Source: an uncultured Collinsella sp.
GTDB taxonomy: Bacteria; Actinomycetota; Coriobacteriia; Coriobacteriales; Coriobacteriaceae
Length of the DNA stretch: 5,464 nt
Reading direction: 5' to 3'
Assembly: GCA_902478705.1 (NCBI GenBank)
Contig: CABSMB010000112.1
Location: 1 to 5,464 of the forward strand
Position 1 is the stretch's first letter; the number at the start of each line of letters is the position of its first letter. A program made the position numbers and the translations under genes. Below are positions 5,038 to 5,464 of this stretch, piece by piece. The notes under the pieces were generated by a model. The model made no database searches. It saw nothing but the letters and a program-made list of their open reading frames with translations, and had not been told where the DNA came from.

Positions 5038-5054
5038 CCGGGCCTTATGCCCGG
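5038..5054 (-). promoter_or_regulatory. Small hairpin in the leader of the P1 gene
   Basis: CCGGGC (5038-5043) and GCCCGG (5049-5054) make a 6-base-pair GC stem around a 5-base loop, about 12 bases upstream of the ribosome site at 5021-5025. An 8-base palindrome, CCGTACGG, lies next to it at 5062-5069. Both may be chance in GC-rich DNA. A possible -10, TACAAT, is on the minus strand at 5079-5084, without a convincing -35. Confidence 0.3.
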
Positions 5055-5084
5055 TCGGGATCCGTACGGTACGCCGAAATTGTA

Positions 5085-5107
5085 GGCGCTGGGGGATACC
5101 CAGCGCC
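5085..5107 (-). terminator. Terminator-like hairpin after maf
   Basis: GGCGCTGGG (5085-5093) and CCCAGCGCC (5099-5107) form a perfect 9-base-pair GC-rich stem with a 5-base loop, eight bases past the maf stop codon. On the minus strand it is followed by TACAATTTC, a weak T tract, so termination may be partial and some transcription may continue into the P1 gene. Unlike E1-E3 it has no long outer arms. Confidence 0.5.
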
Positions 5108-5115
5108 AGATGCAA

Positions 5116-5464
5116 TTACGATAGTTTTTGAATCGCGCGCGCGACGCGTGCGATGGGCAGGCCCACCACGTTGTAGAAGTCGCCCGAAATATCATGTACG
5201 AGCATGCGCCCGCCGACGCCCTGGATGCCGTAGGCGCCGGCTTTGTCCATGGGCTCGCCCGAGGCGACGTAGCGCTCAATCTGCTCGTCGGTGAGCTCAT
5301 AGAACGTCACGTCGGTCACATCGACAAACGACAGGCTCTCGGCGGCATGCGGGGCTCTGGTGTCTCCGGCTCTAACGATGCAGACGCCGGTTGCGACCTG
5401 GTGCGTGCGCCCCGAGAGCTCGTGGAGCATGGTGCGTGCTTCGTCCTCGTTTGCCGGCTTACCT
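5116..5464 (-). CDS. maf: Maf-family nucleotide pyrophosphatase, C-terminal part
   Basis: Maf proteins hydrolyse (d)NTPs to monophosphates and pyrophosphate, a house-cleaning role against non-canonical or excess nucleotides; they are also linked to septum control. The last 115 residues are visible and the start lies beyond the right edge. The frame stays open to the edge, giving GKPANEDEARTMLHELSGR, the classic Maf block, before the internal ATG at 5430, so that ATG is not the start. Further blocks are SGRTHQVATG, VTDVTFYELT, GEPMDKAGAYGIQG and GDFYNVVGLPIARV. The DKAGAYGIQG and VVGLP forms match the YhdE subfamily (dTTP/UTP pyrophosphatase), not the YceF subfamily (m7GTP); that specificity is a prediction. 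A terminator-like hairpin follows the stop. Confidence 0.93.
   Translation of the reverse strand, partial: GKPANEDEARTMLHELSGRTHQVATGVCIVRAGDTRAPHAAESLSFVDVTDVTFYELTDEQIERYVASGEPMDKAGAYGIQGVGGRMLVHDISGDFYNVVGLPIARVARAIQKLS

Overview
The window looks like a high-GC, Gram-positive chromosome, most probably a Coriobacteriia genome of Collinsella type. That placement is an inference from GC-rich third codon positions, AGGAG-type ribosome sites and the gene families present; no marker gene proves it. No mobile-element gene, tRNA, rRNA or CRISPR array is visible.

Layout, left to right. (1) 1-200: a possible last few codons of a convergent gene at the edge, then a 131-base long-arm hairpin (E1) just past the 3' end of pta. 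(2) 201-1181, minus strand: phosphate acetyltransferase. (3) 1182-1412: a divergent control region with two back-to-back TATAAT boxes and three small inverted repeats. (4) 1413-3639, plus strand: UDP-galactopyranose mutase overlapping a family 2 glycosyltransferase by 8 bases, a likely two-gene unit for galactofuranose supply and transfer to a surface glycan. (5) 3640-4012: a 373-base convergent spacer holding two more long-arm hairpins (E2, E3) with an inverted fragment of a glycosyltransferase 3' end between them. (6) 4013-5014, minus strand: P1-family (S58/DmpA-NylC type) self-processing hydrolase. (7) 5015-5115: a short spacer with a terminator-like hairpin. (8) 5116-5464, minus strand: the C-terminal part of a Maf nucleotide pyrophosphatase running off the right edge.

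The genes are ordinary; the unusual part is what follows their stop codons. Three of the four complete genes or operons (pta, the glycosyltransferase, the P1 hydrolase) are followed 12-32 bases later by a large nested inverted repeat. E2 and E3 share a core of about 54 bases in the same orientation relative to the gene upstream. The two cores differ only by one inserted G and two compensated base pairs. Their outer arms (21 and 29 bases) are unrelated in sequence, yet each is essentially perfectly self-complementary. E1 has the same architecture with a different core. Around E2 the symmetry reaches into the coding sequence of the upstream gene. This suggests a dispersed structured 3'-end element, acting as RNA or as DNA, whose pairing rather than sequence is maintained. 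It is the best candidate here for something undescribed.
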